From: Alistipes sp.
Lineage (GTDB): Bacteria; Bacteroidota; Bacteroidia; Bacteroidales; Rikenellaceae
DNA: 56,243 nt
Direction of reading: 5' to 3'
NCBI GenBank assembly: GCA_017398045.1
Contig: JAFQHI010000001.1
Coordinates: 1-56,243, forward strand
In this document: positions 42,685 through 50,340 of the stretch, piece by piece
Layout of the letters: the number at the start of each line of letters is the position of its first letter
Numbering within the stretch: position 1 is the first letter of the stretch
Made by a program: the position numbers and the translations under genes
Notes under the pieces: generated by a model
What the model was told of the DNA's origin: nothing
Database searches by the model: none
The model's input: only the letters and a program-made list of their open reading frames with translations

Positions 42685-43710
42685 ATGCAAACAGATGTTA
42701 GAGAGTGGTCGGAGCTTAGCTTCGACTACTACTCGACGGACTATAATGTCCGTTACAGTTACCGACCCGACCGCGGTTGGAGCGAGATGCAACTCTCTGA
42801 AGATGAGTTTCTTCCCGTCCCCTTGGCTGCGGCGTGTCTTCACTATGGGTCGTCACTTTTCGAGGGGTTGAAGGCCTTTCGCGGTGCTGACGGTAAAATT
42901 CGTATTTTCCGCCTTGAAGATACTGTCGAACGGCTGCAATCCTCCGCTCGTCGTCTCTGTCTTCCTGTGCCTACGCGCATGATGATTATCGAGGCCTGCA
43001 CGGAGGTGGTGCGCAAGAACCTGCGTCACCTTCCCCCTTATGGCACCGGAGCCGCGATGTATCTGCGTCCCGTTGAGATTGGTACTTCGACCAGCTTTGG
43101 TGTGACCCCTTCGGCAAATGCCCTCTTTGTGGTCTTCTGCTCACCCGTGGGTCCCTATTTTAAGGAGGGCATCCGTCCGATTCAGGTGGCAGTGGATAGA
43201 GAGCAGGACCGCGTTTCGGCCAATGGTACGGGCGATGTGAAGATTGGCGCGAATTATGCGGCCAGTCTCCTCCCCTACCAGCACGCCCACGAAATGGGTT
43301 TTCAGAGCGTGCTGTTTCTCGACCCCAAGGAGCATAAGTACCTCGATGAGTGTGTAGCAGCTAACTTCTTTGCTGTACGTGATGGCAAATACATTACCCC
43401 TAAATCATCGACCATTCTCCCTTCGATTACCAATAAGAGCTTGAAGCAGCTCGCGCTCGATATGGGTTTGGAGGTCGAGGAGCGACAAATTCCCGTTGAG
43501 GAGTTGGAGAGCTTCGAAGAGTGTGGCTGTTGCGGTACGGGTGCTATTATTGCCCCCATCAGCGAGATTTACGATATGCAGACCAAGAAGAGCTATTTCT
43601 ATGGTCGTGAAGTTGGTCCTGTCAGCCTTCAGCTCTATCATAAGTTGCAGGATATCCAATATGGCTTGGCCGAGGATATCCACGGCTGGAATACGATTGT
43701 TGAAGAGTAA
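42685..43710 (+). CDS. ilvE: Branched-chain amino acid aminotransferase
   Basis: The class IV PLP enzyme transaminates Leu, Ile and Val. The 341 residues include LHYGSSLFEGLKAFRG at the N-terminus, MYLRPVEIG, and the PLP-lysine segment GTGDVKIGANYAASL, followed by FLDPKEHKYLDEC. The C-terminal EECGCCGTGAIIAPISEI, with the GTG cofactor-binding motif and a cysteine pair, fits the longer (BCAT-2-like) type. It follows metG closely and ends at a long hairpin (43756-43791) that also contains a parS-like sequence. Confidence 0.95.
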   Translation: MQTDVREWSELSFDYYSTDYNVRYSYRPDRGWSEMQLSEDEFLPVPLAAACLHYGSSLFEGLKAFRGADGKIRIFRLEDTVERLQSSARRLCLPVPTRMMIIEACTEVVRKNLRHLPPYGTGAAMYLRPVEIGTSTSFGVTPSANALFVVFCSPVGPYFKEGIRPIQVAVDREQDRVSANGTGDVKIGANYAASLLPYQHAHEMGFQSVLFLDPKEHKYLDECVAANFFAVRDGKYITPKSSTILPSITNKSLKQLALDMGLEVEERQIPVEELESFEECGCCGTGAIIAPISEIYDMQTKKSYFYGREVGPVSLQLYHKLQDIQYGLAEDIHGWNTIVEE

Positions 43711-43755
43711 AGAGCGAAGAGCGAAGAGGAAAGAGAAGAGGAAAAAGAAAAAGGA

Positions 43756-43791
43756 AAAAGAGGAATGTTCCACGTAGAACATTCCTCTTTT
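43756..43791. terminator. Convergent terminator between ilvE and mnmG
   Basis: AAAAGAGGAATGTTC pairs over 15 bp with GAACATTCCTCTTTT around CACGTA. A/T-rich flanks serve both strands. The centre holds the 16-bp parS-like palindrome at 43766-43781. Confidence 0.75.
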
Positions 43792-43940
43792 CTTGTTAAT
43801 CCACCTTCGGTGTCTTGACTTTACTTCGGCTCGGCAATTCAAATAAATTTGATTGCGCTCGCTCTCCGTAAAGTTCCACGTGGAACAATCCTCTTCTCTC
43901 TCTGTTTGGATTGTTGGTCGAAAATGTTCTACGTGGAACA
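43766..43940. promoter_or_regulatory. Three parS-like 16-bp palindromes
   Basis: TGTTCCACGTAGAACA (43766-43781), AGTTCCACGTGGAACA (43872-43887) and TGTTCTACGTGGAACA (43925-43940) closely match the ParB-binding consensus TGTTNCACGTGAAACA. I saw no further copies in the window. Clustering of three in 175 bp between ilvE and mnmG (gidA) is typical of origin-proximal parS sites. The first also lies in a terminator stem, so it is the least certain. Confidence 0.6.
43795..43865 (-). repeat. Dispersed intergenic repeat, copy C (partial)
   Basis: On the minus strand GCCGAGCCGAAGTAAAGTC, then ACACC-GAA-GGTGG, match the core of copies A (30735-30850) and B (15820-15962), with more divergence. The purine-rich tract lies on the other side (43711-43760). 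Confidence 0.5.
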
Positions 43941-43957
43941 ATTACTATAACAATACC

Positions 43958-45841
43958 CTATCGTCCGAATTTGATAAGCAGCACGTTTACATCGGCCGGC
44001 GATACGCCCGGGATGCGCGAAGCTTGTCCAATGGTTTGCGGACGAATACGTGATAGTTTTTGGCGTGCCTCGATGGTTAATGAGTTCATCGCCATAAAAT
44101 CAAACCCCTCCGGAATCGAAATTTCCTCCAATCGGTGCAATTTCTCGGCAATTTGTTTTTCGCGTTCAATATAACCACGATATTTGATACGAATCTCCGC
44201 CTCCTCAATCTCCTCGTTGTTTATCTCCTCTTTAATGATGAACTTTTCGAGTTTCGGAAGGACGGCACGCACCCCTTCGAAGGTGACACCGTTGCGCATC
44301 AAGAGGTCGGCAAGCTTCTTCCCCTGCGTCAAAGGCTCCGAACCGACCGAAATTAAATAGTCGTTAATTTCGGCTATTTTGACACTCTGTCCTTGCGCAA
44401 ACGAAATAAGCGATTCTACGTTGCGATTTTTTTTGGTGAATTCGCCGAATCTTTTACGCGAAATAAGTCCGATTTCATAGCCAAGAGGCGTCAATCGAGC
44501 ATCTGCATTATCTTGTCGGAGCAGAATTCGATACTCGGCACGCGAGGTGAACATCCGATACGGCTCATCCACCCCTTTTGTCACCAGGTCGTCAATCAGC
44601 ACACCGATATAGGCTTCGTCGCGGTTCAAGACAATCGGCTCCTCCCCTTTTCGACTGCGGTGGGCATTGATGCCGGCCATCAAACCCTGCGCGGCAGCCT
44701 CCTCGTAGCCCGTCGTGCCATTCACCTGCCCCGCAAAATAGAGACCCTCCACCTGCTTTGTTTCGAGCGAATGGTGCAGTTGTGTGGGCGGAAAATAGTC
44801 GTATTCGATGGCATAACCGGGGCGATAGATGTGCAAATCCTCAAAACCCTCGATTTTGTGCAGTGCCTCCCACTGCACCTCCCACGGTAGCGACGAGGAG
44901 AATCCGTTCAGATAGTACTCGTTCGTGTGGCGACCCTCCGGTTCGAGGAAGAGCTGATGCTCCTCCTTGTCGGCAAAGGTGCGCAGCTTATCCTCAATCG
45001 AGGGGCAGTAGCGCGGACCGATGCCGTGTATCGTGCCATTGAACAGAGGCGAGCGGTCAAAACCCGTGCGCAGAATGTCGTGTACCTCCTTCGAGGTATA
45101 GACCAAAAAGCACGGTAACTGCTCCTTAACCGACTCTGTTTCAGAGGAAAACGAAAATTTCGATGGCTTTTCATCGCCATATTGAGGCTCCAGAATCTCG
45201 AAATTGATGGTGCGTGCATCGAGTCGTGCAGGTGTTCCGGTCTTCATGCGCCCCACCTCAAAACCAAGTGCGCGGAGTTGCTCCGTGAGGCCCTGCGAGG
45301 CTTGGTCTCCGGCTCGCCCGCCCTCGGCCGAGGAGCTGCCCACGTGCATCAGACCACCAAGGAAGGTGCCGGCCGTGAGAATCACCTTTTCGCACGAGAA
45401 CTCCATCCCCATCTTTGTCTTAACTCCCTGAACGCGAGGTTTTTCCGCGCTCATATCGAATACAAGTTCCACGACCGAGTCCTGCCACAGATAGAGGTTG
45501 GTCGTATTTTCGAGCGTGTGTCGCCATGCAGCCGAGAAGGCCTCCTTGTCGCATTGTGCGCGTGGACTCCACATCGCTGCCCCTTTCGAGCGGTTGAGCA
45601 TACGGAATTGGATGGAGGTGCGGTCGGTGATGATACCCATCTTGCCACCCAGCGCATCAATCTCGCGGACAATCTGACCCTTCGCTACCCCACCTACGGC
45701 CGGATTGCAGGACATCGAGGCAAACTTTGCCATATCCATCGTCAGGAGCAACGTGCGCGACCCAAGGCGTGCGGCTGCTGCCGCTGCCTCGCAACCCGCG
45801 TGACCGCCACCGATAACGATAATATCGTAGTGAAGAATCAT
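43958..45841 (-). CDS. mnmG: tRNA uridine-5-carboxymethylaminomethyl modification enzyme MnmG (GidA)
   Basis: MnmG is the FAD subunit that, with MnmE, modifies U34 of several tRNAs. The 627-residue protein starts with IIVIGGGHAGCEAAAAAARLG (FAD motif), then MSCNPAVGGVAKG and RMLNRSKGAAMWSPRAQCD, with the conserved active-site cysteines in LLTAGTFLGG-flanking blocks, and ends SRIPGVSPADVNVLLIKFGR. The length is standard. Its ATG overlaps the ybeY stop (ATGA). It is last in the pheS-TPR-envC-ybeY-mnmG operon and faces ilvE. gidA is often origin-proximal, in keeping with the parS-like sites next to it. Confidence 0.97.
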   Translation of the reverse strand: MILHYDIIVIGGGHAGCEAAAAAARLGSRTLLLTMDMAKFASMSCNPAVGGVAKGQIVREIDALGGKMGIITDRTSIQFRMLNRSKGAAMWSPRAQCDKEAFSAAWRHTLENTTNLYLWQDSVVELVFDMSAEKPRVQGVKTKMGMEFSCEKVILTAGTFLGGLMHVGSSSAEGGRAGDQASQGLTEQLRALGFEVGRMKTGTPARLDARTINFEILEPQYGDEKPSKFSFSSETESVKEQLPCFLVYTSKEVHDILRTGFDRSPLFNGTIHGIGPRYCPSIEDKLRTFADKEEHQLFLEPEGRHTNEYYLNGFSSSLPWEVQWEALHKIEGFEDLHIYRPGYAIEYDYFPPTQLHHSLETKQVEGLYFAGQVNGTTGYEEAAAQGLMAGINAHRSRKGEEPIVLNRDEAYIGVLIDDLVTKGVDEPYRMFTSRAEYRILLRQDNADARLTPLGYEIGLISRKRFGEFTKKNRNVESLISFAQGQSVKIAEINDYLISVGSEPLTQGKKLADLLMRNGVTFEGVRAVLPKLEKFIIKEEINNEEIEEAEIRIKYRGYIEREKQIAEKLHRLEEISIPEGFDFMAMNSLTIEARQKLSRIRPQTIGQASRIPGVSPADVNVLLIKFGR

Positions 45842-46266
45842 AAATTCCAGAATTTCAAATATTTATCCTCTTTGCGGTGCATCTGTGCGTTGGCTCTGGG
45901 GGTTTTATCCTTCTGGCCGCAAAGGTGCAGTACGCCGTGTACCACTACCCTACGCATCTCTTCGATTTTGGTGGCTCCGTAGAGGCGGGCATTATCGGCT
46001 ACGGTCTCCACATCGATAAAGATGTCGCCGCTGACTACCCCGCTACCCTTGCGGTCGCTGTAATCGAAGGTGATGATATCGGTAAAGTAATCGTGGCCGA
46101 GAAACGCTTTGTTCATCTCCAACAGGCGCGCAGCCGAGCAGAAGATGTAATTCACATCGCCCAGCGTGTAGCCCTCTGCCGCAGCCACCTCTTTGAGCCA
46201 CGCTGCCGTGCGGCGTTTTTCGGGCAGGCGGTACGAGCAGTCGTCCGTATAATATTTTACTGCCAT
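45838..46266 (-). CDS. ybeY: Endoribonuclease YbeY
   Basis: YbeY is a metal-dependent RNase for 16S rRNA 3' maturation and ribosome quality control. The 142-residue protein has DIITFDYSD, SGDIFIDVETV, and the active site RRVVVHGVLHLCGQKDKTP. The first two zinc histidines (HGVLH) are intact. The third position, a His in E. coli (GYDH), is not a His here (GQKDK), as in other Bacteroidetes YbeY. It overlaps mnmG by four bases and follows the EnvC-like gene by eight bases. Confidence 0.93.
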   Translation of the reverse strand: MAVKYYTDDCSYRLPEKRRTAAWLKEVAAAEGYTLGDVNYIFCSAARLLEMNKAFLGHDYFTDIITFDYSDRKGSGVVSGDIFIDVETVADNARLYGATKIEEMRRVVVHGVLHLCGQKDKTPRANAQMHRKEDKYLKFWNL

Positions 46267-46274
46267 TGCAAAAG

Positions 46275-47402
46275 CTATTTTTTGAAACAGTTGGCTGCCG
46301 ACATCGTCTCTTTGGGGTTGGGCGAGTAGATGCCGAAAACGATTTTGTGTTCGGTCTCCATGGTGGTTACATTGACCGCTGCACCCACCGTGCCTAAAGG
46401 GCCGTTTTTAGCCACTTTTTGCCCCTTTTCTACGCTTGCCGACCCGAGGTTGGTGTAGGAGGTGATATACTCGCCATGGGCCACAAAAACCTCGTATTTG
46501 GCCGTGATGCGGTTGCGCTTCACATCGACCACCTTACCCTCGTAAATCGAGCGCACGGTGGCACCCTTCGCGCCCGTGATTTCGGCCATGTTGCCCTTGT
46601 AGCGTTTCACGCGACCCCCCACCACGGGTAGATTCAGGTGTGAGGTGCGCGACGAGAAGGAGGCACCCTCCTTGTTGCCTTTGGTGAGTTTGCGCAGTTC
46701 GCTGATGGCCACCGAGAGTTGCTCCTCCTGCTCCATCTTGCGGGCCAGTGCCTGCTTCTCCTTGTTGGTCATCGTGCGAATCTCCTGCTTGGCGGCCGAG
46801 GCATCGCGCTGAAGGCGTTTGCGTTGTCCCTCCACCTTTTTCGATACGGAATCCAACTCCTTTTGGCGGCTTTCGAGGCGTAGTTGCTCGTTGGCCACGG
46901 ATTGTTTTAACGAGTTGATTTCTCGCAATTTGCGTTCGCGCAAGGCGGCCATTTCGCGCATCATCGTCAGACGACGCGAGATGTCGGCAAAGTTGCGCGA
47001 CGAGAGGATGTAGCTGATGTAGTTTTGCTGGCGGTAGTTGCGATAGGCTTCGCGGGCCAGCTCGCTGTATTGGGTGCGATTCTGCTCCAACGCCTCTTGC
47101 AGGCTGTCGGCCATCTCCGCAGAGCGTTCCACCTCCTTTTCCACCCGCGAGGCTTCGCGTTCGGTCTCGGTGAGGAGCTGGTTGCGTTGGGCAATTTGAC
47201 GCGCCAGGCGACGAGCGCGCTCCTCGGTCGTCTTACGGCTCTTTTGGAGTTTGCCGATGGCGGCCTCCTCGGCGGCAATCTTCTTTTCGAGGGCGGCAAT
47301 CGCCTTTTTCTGCTCCTCGACGCGACGGTCCTCCTGACCGATGGCCACGCAGGTCATCGTCAGCAGCAACAGTAACAGCCATATGCACTTTATGCTTCGC
47401 AT
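46275..47402 (-). CDS. EnvC-like murein hydrolase activator (degenerate M23)
   Basis: The 375-residue exported protein (signal peptide ending CVAIG-Q) has a long coiled coil (residues about 24-240, for example KKAIAALEKKIAAEEAAIGKL) and a C-terminal LytM-like domain from about residue 265. The zinc ligands of active M23 peptidases are missing: the HxGxD position reads YKGNMAEI and the HxH position reads EHKIVFGI. This is the EnvC pattern, an amidase activator rather than a hydrolase. Its likely partner would be a periplasmic N-acetylmuramoyl-L-alanine amidase, not in this window. It sits between the TPR gene and ybeY. Confidence 0.87.
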   Translation of the reverse strand: MRSIKCIWLLLLLLTMTCVAIGQEDRRVEEQKKAIAALEKKIAAEEAAIGKLQKSRKTTEERARRLARQIAQRNQLLTETEREASRVEKEVERSAEMADSLQEALEQNRTQYSELAREAYRNYRQQNYISYILSSRNFADISRRLTMMREMAALRERKLREINSLKQSVANEQLRLESRQKELDSVSKKVEGQRKRLQRDASAAKQEIRTMTNKEKQALARKMEQEEQLSVAISELRKLTKGNKEGASFSSRTSHLNLPVVGGRVKRYKGNMAEITGAKGATVRSIYEGKVVDVKRNRITAKYEVFVAHGEYITSYTNLGSASVEKGQKVAKNGPLGTVGAAVNVTTMETEHKIVFGIYSPNPKETMSAANCFKK

Positions 47403-47428
47403 CGGGAGTAGGGTAGGGGTTGGTTTAT

Positions 47429-49183
47429 CTATTTGTTTTGTACCTTTTTCTCGACCTTGGGTCGCTTCATGCGCTCCTCAATCACAGCCTTATCGTATCC
47501 CCTTTCGAGGGCCTTTTTCCAATAGGTCTCGGCCATGAATTGGTCGCCCATGGCGTGCAGAATATCGCCATAGTGGAGCAGCAGCTCCTGGCTTTTCTGG
47601 CCATCGAGTGCCACCGCCTGTCGCATGAGTTGCCGTGCCTCCTCAAGCCGTCCGAGACGGAAGAGAATCCAGGCGTGGGTGTCCATGTAGGTCGGGTTGC
47701 GGTCGGTCAGTTCCGAGACCCGCTCGGCCATCTTCAACGCACGCTCCAACTGCTTGCCCTCGAGCGAGAGGAAATAGGCCCAATTGTTGAGAACCAGGAC
47801 GTTATCGGGGTTGTATTTCAACGCCTTTTTATAAGCCTTATAGCAATCCCGTTGATACATCTTCTTAAGCAGGAAGCCCGAAGCCTCTCCTTGGGCGTGG
47901 TACACATCGCCGATTTGCCCCCAGATTTGGCTGCGGAGCGTATCCGTGTCGGTATAGTTAAGGGCCTTTTTATAGCTCGATACCGCACCGGCAAAATTAT
48001 CCATGCGGTACTTTACATTGCCCTCGGCCAGATGTAGTTCGATGGCCTTCGGGAAGTGTGTAAGTGCCTCATTGACATATTTTTTTACCGAATCGGGACG
48101 CTCCAAATAGCTCTCGATGTCGATGACCGTCAGGAAGTAATCCTTCTCCAACGGTTCATCCTTCAGGTGGGCCTTGTAGTGTTGTAAGGCCTCTTCCAGC
48201 TGTCCTGAAGCGATGAGGTGGTTGGCATACAGCTCCACGACCCGTTTGTCGGTGGGGTAGCGGATGGCCAACAACGAGGCCAGGTCGTGCAGCTGGAAGT
48301 AGTTGGCGCGGTAGAACTCCAGCTCCGAGGTGAAGAGTTCGAAGCGGCGAATCTTCTGCTCGAGGGGCATCTGGTCCGAGAGAAAGAGCTTGCGCGTGAC
48401 CCAGAGCATGGAGCGAAAGTCCTGTCGTGCGTTGTAGAAATCGGAGAGCGACATGAGGGTTTCGAGCCGTGCCGAGTCGATTTTCAGGGCGGTATCGTAC
48501 GCGCGTCGCGCCAGCGAATCCTGCCCCGAAATGCCATACAGTTCGGCCAATGCCACGTGATGCTCCGCCTCATAGGGTACCTCTTCGGCCAGCGTTTTGG
48601 CCTCCTCCAGCGCACGGTCGGTCTGCTTGGTCTGCACCAGCAGGTGGCGTTTCATCTTGCTCAAATAGGGGTGGCGACCCATGCGCACCTCGGCCGAATC
48701 GAGCGTGGCGATGGCCGAGTAGGGTTGTTGATTCTGCTCGTAGAGGGCCGCCAGGATGCGGTAGAGGTCCAAATCGCGCGGGTCACGCTCGTTGAGCGAC
48801 CGATAGACGGGCAGGGCATCGGCATAGCGTTCGGCCATCAGCAGCGACTGCCCGTAGGCACGGTGATACCAGAAGTTGGTCGTATCCTGCCGATAGGCCT
48901 TTTCGGCCCATTGCGACAACTGCTTCGGGTCGTTGCTCAACCCGTTGGAGACAAGCGCAAAGTAGGCCGGAGCGTAGAGCGAATCGACCTCCAGAGTCTG
49001 TTCCAAAAGGGCGCGACCGCGGGTGGTATCACGGTGAATCGTGAGGGCCTTCACCCCCTCGGTGTAGAGAAAAACGCTTCGTAGCGAATCCGCCCCTTCG
49101 GGCTGTTGCGCTCTTGGCGTGCCGGCCGCAAAGGCGGTCAGAAAGAGCATCAAGAGCGCAACTATCGCAACAAAGCGTTTCAT
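47429..49183 (-). CDS. Secreted tetratricopeptide-repeat protein
   Basis: The protein of about 584 residues has a signal peptide (MKRFVAIVALLMLFLTAFAAG). Repeated TPR-type helix pairs follow, for example LYRILAALYEQNQQPYSAI, HVALAELYGISGQDSLARRA and DTHAWILFRLGRLEEARQLM, spread over residues about 60-570. Such proteins act as scaffolds in periplasmic or outer-membrane complexes; no partner is known here. An in-frame ATG two codons upstream (49187-49189) is possible, but MKRF is the better signal-peptide start. It is in the operon between pheS and the EnvC-like gene. Confidence 0.85.
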   Translation of the reverse strand: MKRFVAIVALLMLFLTAFAAGTPRAQQPEGADSLRSVFLYTEGVKALTIHRDTTRGRALLEQTLEVDSLYAPAYFALVSNGLSNDPKQLSQWAEKAYRQDTTNFWYHRAYGQSLLMAERYADALPVYRSLNERDPRDLDLYRILAALYEQNQQPYSAIATLDSAEVRMGRHPYLSKMKRHLLVQTKQTDRALEEAKTLAEEVPYEAEHHVALAELYGISGQDSLARRAYDTALKIDSARLETLMSLSDFYNARQDFRSMLWVTRKLFLSDQMPLEQKIRRFELFTSELEFYRANYFQLHDLASLLAIRYPTDKRVVELYANHLIASGQLEEALQHYKAHLKDEPLEKDYFLTVIDIESYLERPDSVKKYVNEALTHFPKAIELHLAEGNVKYRMDNFAGAVSSYKKALNYTDTDTLRSQIWGQIGDVYHAQGEASGFLLKKMYQRDCYKAYKKALKYNPDNVLVLNNWAYFLSLEGKQLERALKMAERVSELTDRNPTYMDTHAWILFRLGRLEEARQLMRQAVALDGQKSQELLLHYGDILHAMGDQFMAETYWKKALERGYDKAVIEERMKRPKVEKKVQNK

Positions 49184-49209
49184 GAGCATCTTTTTTTGGT
49201 CTTCAACGA

Positions 49210-50253
49210 CTACAAAGCGTCGTCGAACTGGTGCAGGAAGCGCACGTCGTTCTCGAAGTAGAGGCGGAGGTCCTTCACGCCGTACTTCAACATGGCGATA
49301 CGCTCAATACCCATACCAAAGGCGAAACCCGAATACTTTTCGGGGTCGATATTGCTGGCTTTCAGTACGTTGGGGTCAACCATGCCGCAACCCATAATCT
49401 CCAACCAGCCCGTACCCTTGCAGACGGGGCAACCCTTGCCACCGCACAGGTTACACGAAACATCGACCTCGGCCGACGGCTCCGTGAAGGGGAAGTAGGA
49501 GGGGCGCATACGAATCTGTGCCTGCTCGCCGAAAATCTCCTTTGCAAAGTAGAGCAGCGACTGCTTCATATCGGCAAACGACACACCCTCATCGATATAT
49601 AGACCCTCAATCTGGTGGAAGATGCAGTGTGCGCGGTAGGAGATGGCCTCGTTGCGGAAGACACGACCCGGGCAGATGACACGGATGGGCGGCTTCTGAT
49701 GCTCCATCGTGCGCACCTGAATCGACGAGGTGTGGGTACGCAGCAGGATATCCTTCGGATTCGGCTCCGAACCCTGCTTCTCGATGAAGAAGGTGTCCTG
49801 CATATCGCGGGCGGGGTGTTCGGGCGGGAAGTTGAGCGAGGTGAAGACGTGTTGGTCGTCCTCAATCTCCGGACCGTCGGCTACGGTGTAGCCCAGACGC
49901 GAAAAGACCTCGACAATCTCGTTCTTGACGAGCGAGATGGGGTGGCGCGAACCAAGCTCCTCGGCCGTACCCGGGCAGGTCATATCGCCGATGGTGCAAC
50001 CACAATCCGAGGCCGAATTTTGCAACTCCTCGCGCAGGGTGTTGATGCGCGTTTGAGCCTCGTTTTTCAGTGCATTGAGCTTCTGACCCAGCTCACGCTT
50101 CAGCTCCGGTGCCACGGTTTTGAACTCATCCATCAGGGCGGTCAGCTCACCCTTCTTGCCGAGGATGCGGATGCGGAACTCTTCAATCTCGGCAGCTGCT
50201 TTGGGCTTGAACTCTTCGACTTGTCGCAGAAGTTCGTTGATTTTTTCAATCAT
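49210..50253 (-). CDS. pheS: Phenylalanyl-tRNA synthetase alpha subunit
   Basis: PheS forms the catalytic core of the alpha2-beta2 enzyme charging tRNA-Phe. The 347-residue protein has an N-terminal coiled coil (residues 1-75), then HPISLVKNEIVEVFSRLGY, QDTFFIEKQ, LLRTHTSSIQVRTM (motif 2 region), GRVFRNEAISYRAHCIFHQIEGLYID and the motif 3 region SGFAFGMGIERIAMLKYGVKDLR. The length is typical. A -7 box (TAACTTTG, 50318-50325) lies divergent to the patatin gene. pheT is not adjacent, as usual in Bacteroidetes. Confidence 0.97.
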   Translation of the reverse strand: MIEKINELLRQVEEFKPKAAAEIEEFRIRILGKKGELTALMDEFKTVAPELKRELGQKLNALKNEAQTRINTLREELQNSASDCGCTIGDMTCPGTAEELGSRHPISLVKNEIVEVFSRLGYTVADGPEIEDDQHVFTSLNFPPEHPARDMQDTFFIEKQGSEPNPKDILLRTHTSSIQVRTMEHQKPPIRVICPGRVFRNEAISYRAHCIFHQIEGLYIDEGVSFADMKQSLLYFAKEIFGEQAQIRMRPSYFPFTEPSAEVDVSCNLCGGKGCPVCKGTGWLEIMGCGMVDPNVLKASNIDPEKYSGFAFGMGIERIAMLKYGVKDLRLYFENDVRFLHQFDDAL

Positions 50254-50255
50254 AT

Positions 50256-50286
50256 TTTGAATGTTAACTCTTTTTCGCTAATTTTG
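50256..50286 (+). promoter_or_regulatory. Promoter of the patatin-like gene
   Basis: TTTG (50256-50259), 19 bases, then TAATTTTG (50279-50286). This is a full consensus, with predicted start near 50292. Confidence 0.6.
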
Positions 50287-50296
50287 GGCGTGGTGA

Positions 50297-50313
50297 TTAG
50301 AACATAGTTCTAA
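50297..50313. promoter_or_regulatory. Palindrome between divergent promoters, operator candidate
   Basis: TTAGAAC-ATA-GTTCTAA, a perfect 7-bp inverted repeat. It lies between the patatin promoter and the pheS -7 box (TAACTTTG, 50318-50325), so it is well placed to bind a repressor of either gene. Confidence 0.4.
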
Positions 50314-50340
50314 CACGCAAAGTTATAAAAAAAAGTTAGG

